A program made the translations under genes and the position numbers. From Paeniglutamicibacter antarcticus (lineage in GTDB: Bacteria; Actinomycetota; Actinomycetes; Actinomycetales; Micrococcaceae): DNA of 64,000 nt. Positions 61,979 through 64,000 of the stretch are shown here, piece by piece. Position 1 is the stretch's first letter. The number at the start of each line of letters is the position of its first letter. Location of the stretch: contig NZ_CZJT01000088.1 in assembly GCF_900010755.1 (NCBI RefSeq), positions 1-64,000 of the forward strand. The letters are read 5' to 3'. The notes under the pieces were generated by a model. The model was not told where the DNA came from. It saw only the letters and a program-made list of their open reading frames with translations, and ran no database searches.

Positions 61979-62646
61979 AATTTGACGCAATCATTGTGGC
62001 CGGCGGCCGTGGCTCACGGCTGGGCGGGGTGAGCAAACCCCTGCTTGAGCACCACGGTGAAACACTGCTTGAACATTCGCTCAACGCGGTGACGGATGCC
62101 GAATCCATCGCAGTGGTCGGGACGCATGCCCTGGCCGCGGCTGTCACCCGCTACATGGAGACTGCACCCGATACCCAACGCGTGGTCATCACCCGCGAGT
62201 ATCCAAACTATGCCGGTCCTGCGGCGGCCGTCGCGGCCGGCCGTGCGGCACTCGATGACGGGCCCGACGACGAGAGCGCCCAGTGGCCCCAGCGGGCCTC
62301 CGAACTCACAGTGGTGCTTGCAGCCGACCTGCTGGATCCTGCACCCGTGGTCAGGGCGCTGCTTGAAGAGTCGGCGAAGCAGGCCCCCGGGATTAACGCA
62401 TGGGTGCCGCAGGACGCAGGGGGAGCCCTGCAAACCCTCGCCTGCGCCATTACCACCACCGCACTGCGTGCTGCCATCGAGCAGGCATCTACACCGCACG
62501 GAAGCCTGGAGAATGCGTCGATGATGCGGCTACTTGCTACAGTGCACATGGAACGACTGAAACTCCCCGAGATCGACTTCAGCGACATCGACACCCCGGG
62601 GGATGCCGGAAAGTACGGGATTACCGTGACCAGCGGCAACGAATAA
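61975..62646 (+). CDS. Molybdenum cofactor guanylyltransferase-like protein (MobA family)
   Basis: A 223-residue nucleotidyltransferase. N-terminal DAIIVAGGRGSRLGGVSKPLLE is the NTP-binding signature (GGxSxRxGxxK) of MobA/IspD-type enzymes, and VVLAADLLDPAPVVRALLE is the second metal-site region (MobA has a CDxP-like motif here). It would attach GMP to molybdopterin. TTG at 61975, with GGAG 7 nt upstream, overlaps the HNH stop. It is followed by DUF6457 and moeA genes, which supports the pathway. Confidence 0.85.
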   Translation: MKFDAIIVAGGRGSRLGGVSKPLLEHHGETLLEHSLNAVTDAESIAVVGTHALAAAVTRYMETAPDTQRVVITREYPNYAGPAAAVAAGRAALDDGPDDESAQWPQRASELTVVLAADLLDPAPVVRALLEESAKQAPGINAWVPQDAGGALQTLACAITTTALRAAIEQASTPHGSLENASMMRLLATVHMERLKLPEIDFSDIDTPGDAGKYGITVTSGNE

Positions 62647-62658
62647 GGAGAACACGGA

Positions 62659-62937
62659 ATGCCTGCAGCGGAACTCGAGCACTGGGTCACCGAAGTACTT
62701 GACGCCTTTGGACTGAGCAACACGCAGGTAGACATCGACAAGGTGCTTTCACTGGCAGGCGTCGTTGCCCACGGCATCGTGCGCCCCGCAGCTCCACTGT
62801 CCACATACTTGGCTGGCTATGCAGCCGGGATCGCCGTGGGCAGCGGGCAGGAAACCGAAAAGGTTGCCATGGAAACCGCAGATGCCTTGGTCCGCACGGT
62901 GCTTCAGGCCCACCTATCCTCCGGAGCCGACGACTAG
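62659..62937 (+). CDS. DUF6457 protein
   Basis: A 92-residue alpha-helical protein of the DUF6457 type: LEHWVTEVLDAFGLSNTQVDIDKVLSLAGVVAHGIVRPAAPLSTYLAGYAAG. Function unknown; members are found between mobA and moeA genes in actinobacteria, so a helper role in molybdenum cofactor synthesis or enzyme loading is a fair guess. AAGGAG lies 8 nt ahead of the ATG. Three nt separate it from moeA. Confidence 0.85.
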   Translation: MPAAELEHWVTEVLDAFGLSNTQVDIDKVLSLAGVVAHGIVRPAAPLSTYLAGYAAGIAVGSGQETEKVAMETADALVRTVLQAHLSSGADD

Positions 62938-62940
62938 ATC

Positions 62941-64000
62941 ATGGCCGACCACGACTGGGACCAAGCGCGACGCGATGCCCACAAGCTAGGCCGGGCCCTG
63001 GCCTCGCAGCCCGTCACCCTGCCCTTGTACCGGGCAAACGGTCGCATACTCGCCAAGGACTTGGTGGCCCGCTACCCGATCCCGCATTGCGCCACCTCCG
63101 CCATGGATGGATTCGCTGTGTGCGGCCCCGGCCCCTGGAAAATCCTCAACGCACTGGCCGCCAACCCCACCGAAAGCGCGGGCGAAGTCCTGGAATCGGG
63201 CCAGGCAGTGGCGGTGGTGACAGGCTCCCTGATCCCGCGCGGGGCGGACTGCATCCTGCGCAGCGAAAACACCACCACCATCGACGGAACGCTCCGCTGC
63301 GACCGGGTTCCAGTCCCGGGTGCCGATATCCGCCCGGCCGGCACCGAAGCAACCACCGGGGCGCTGCTGCAACCGGCGGGCACACGCTTGCGCGCAGGAG
63401 TCCTGGCAACAGCTGCCGTGGCCGGCTACGACGAGCTCCTGGTTGCCGCGCAACCCAAGGTCCACCTTGTTTTCACGGGTGACGAGGTGGTCACCTCCGG
63501 AACCCCAGCACCCGGCCAGGTCCGTGACGGCTTCTCACCGGTGCTGCCACACATTATCGAAGCCCTCGGCGGCCAGGTTGCCGGCACCATCCGCATCGGC
63601 GACTCCAAGTCACAAACCACTGCAGCGCTTTCCAGCCCGGAGGCACTGGCCGCAGACATCATCATCACCACCGGTGGCACTGGGTTCTCCGACCGCGATT
63701 TTGTGCGAAGCTCCGCGGCCGAACTTGGCGGGACGGAAGTCATCTCTTCCATTGCCATGCGACCTGGACACCCATCGATGCTCAGCGTGCTCCCTGACTC
63801 ACGTATCCTCGTGGCGCTGCCCGGTAATCCGCTAGCAGCACTCATGGCGGTGGCAACAGTAGTTGATCCGCTGCTGCGCGGTGCCTGCGGCACCGCTGTC
63901 GCAGACCCGGGCTGCGCGCTCAGCGCCGCAGCTTTCCCCCCTTTGCCGGGGCGGCATCGACTGATCCCTGCACGCTGGGTCCGCACGGCAGACCCAGCCA
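62941..64000 (+). CDS. moeA: Molybdopterin molybdenumtransferase (partial, cut by window end)
   Basis: 353 codons are visible with no stop; the frame runs off the window. MoeA inserts molybdate into adenylylated molybdopterin. Motifs: TSAMDGFAV (N-terminal, about 53-61), PRGADCILRSEN, FTGDEVVTSG, TTGGTGFSDRDFV (MoCF-binding signature), MRPGHPSML and ALPGNPLAAL. ATG at 62941 lies 3 nt after the DUF6457 stop and has no clear ribosome site, so it is probably coupled. Confidence 0.93.
   Translation, partial: MADHDWDQARRDAHKLGRALASQPVTLPLYRANGRILAKDLVARYPIPHCATSAMDGFAVCGPGPWKILNALAANPTESAGEVLESGQAVAVVTGSLIPRGADCILRSENTTTIDGTLRCDRVPVPGADIRPAGTEATTGALLQPAGTRLRAGVLATAAVAGYDELLVAAQPKVHLVFTGDEVVTSGTPAPGQVRDGFSPVLPHIIEALGGQVAGTIRIGDSKSQTTAALSSPEALAADIIITTGGTGFSDRDFVRSSAAELGGTEVISSIAMRPGHPSMLSVLPDSRILVALPGNPLAALMAVATVVDPLLRGACGTAVADPGCALSAAAFPPLPGRHRLIPARWVRTADPA

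Overview
The window is high-GC DNA from an actinobacterium, most likely a member of the Micrococcaceae (Arthrobacter / Paeniglutamicibacter / Glutamicibacter group). The reasons are the GTG and TTG starts, the actinobacterial DUF families (DUF3263, DUF3027, DUF4032, DUF4031, DUF6457), CIRCE-controlled groEL without groES, an actinobacterial-type uracil-DNA glycosylase, and c-di-AMP riboswitches in front of cell-wall hydrolases. The genus is inferred from gene content and style. No 16S gene is present in the window. No insertion sequence, prophage, CRISPR array or integron was seen; the window reads as ordinary chromosome.

Layout. 1-1050: 3' end of a 23S gene, then two identical 5S genes, each with its own terminator. 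1170-3256: an SRPBCC protein, a GlcD-like FAD oxidase and tRNA-Pro. 3410-6725: a siderophore-binding lipoprotein divergent from two FecCD permeases, with no ATPase gene alongside. 6743-17925: a maltodextrin locus with two GH13 alpha-glucosidases, a LacI-type repressor, MalE, MalF, MalG and a cyclomaltodextrinase-like GH13. LacI-type operators lie in the divergent promoter region. 17932-23399: a small membrane protein, a DUF4032 kinase-like protein, MalK (the likely ATPase for MalEFG), and otsB/otsA for trehalose.

23552-30071: a membrane-anchored DsbA-like protein, tRNA-Thr, and a LysR regulator followed by an MHS transporter, an M20 amidohydrolase and an amidase, apparently an uptake and hydrolysis unit for an amide- or carbamoyl-containing nitrogen source. 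30149-34755: a LacI repressor divergent from a nucleoside hydrolase, an MFS transporter and a ribokinase, with twin operators over the promoter; this is a coherent ribonucleoside salvage operon. 35025-35702: an isolated transcription unit with a recognisable promoter, a leader of about 440 nt with predicted stems, a 46-residue membrane protein and a strong terminator. 35962-45171: a DHA2 exporter coupled to leucyl aminopeptidase, two GNAT acetyltransferases, a CPBP protease, a succinyl/acetyl-CoA:CoA transferase, tRNA-Val and a luciferase-like monooxygenase.

45371-57534: a ThrE-type exporter, ung, a DUF3263 protein, a LytR_C protein, groEL with two CIRCE elements, a DUF4031-HD fusion, a lone WXG100 protein, an OmpR-type two-component system, a cold-shock-domain protein coupled to a DUF3027 protein, and serC. 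57825-61000: a DtxR/IdeR-family regulator and two secreted peptidoglycan hydrolases (M23 and NlpC/P60), each behind a ydaO-type c-di-AMP riboswitch. 61481-64000: an HNH endonuclease, mobA-like, DUF6457 and moeA (cut by the window end), a molybdenum cofactor operon.

The most promising little-described items are the 440-nt structured leader with its 46-residue membrane protein, two short ORFs translationally coupled to a transporter and to a glucosidase, and the paired c-di-AMP riboswitch units with possible MtrA-like direct repeats. I did not find a clearly new multi-gene system of the defence or mobile-element type.
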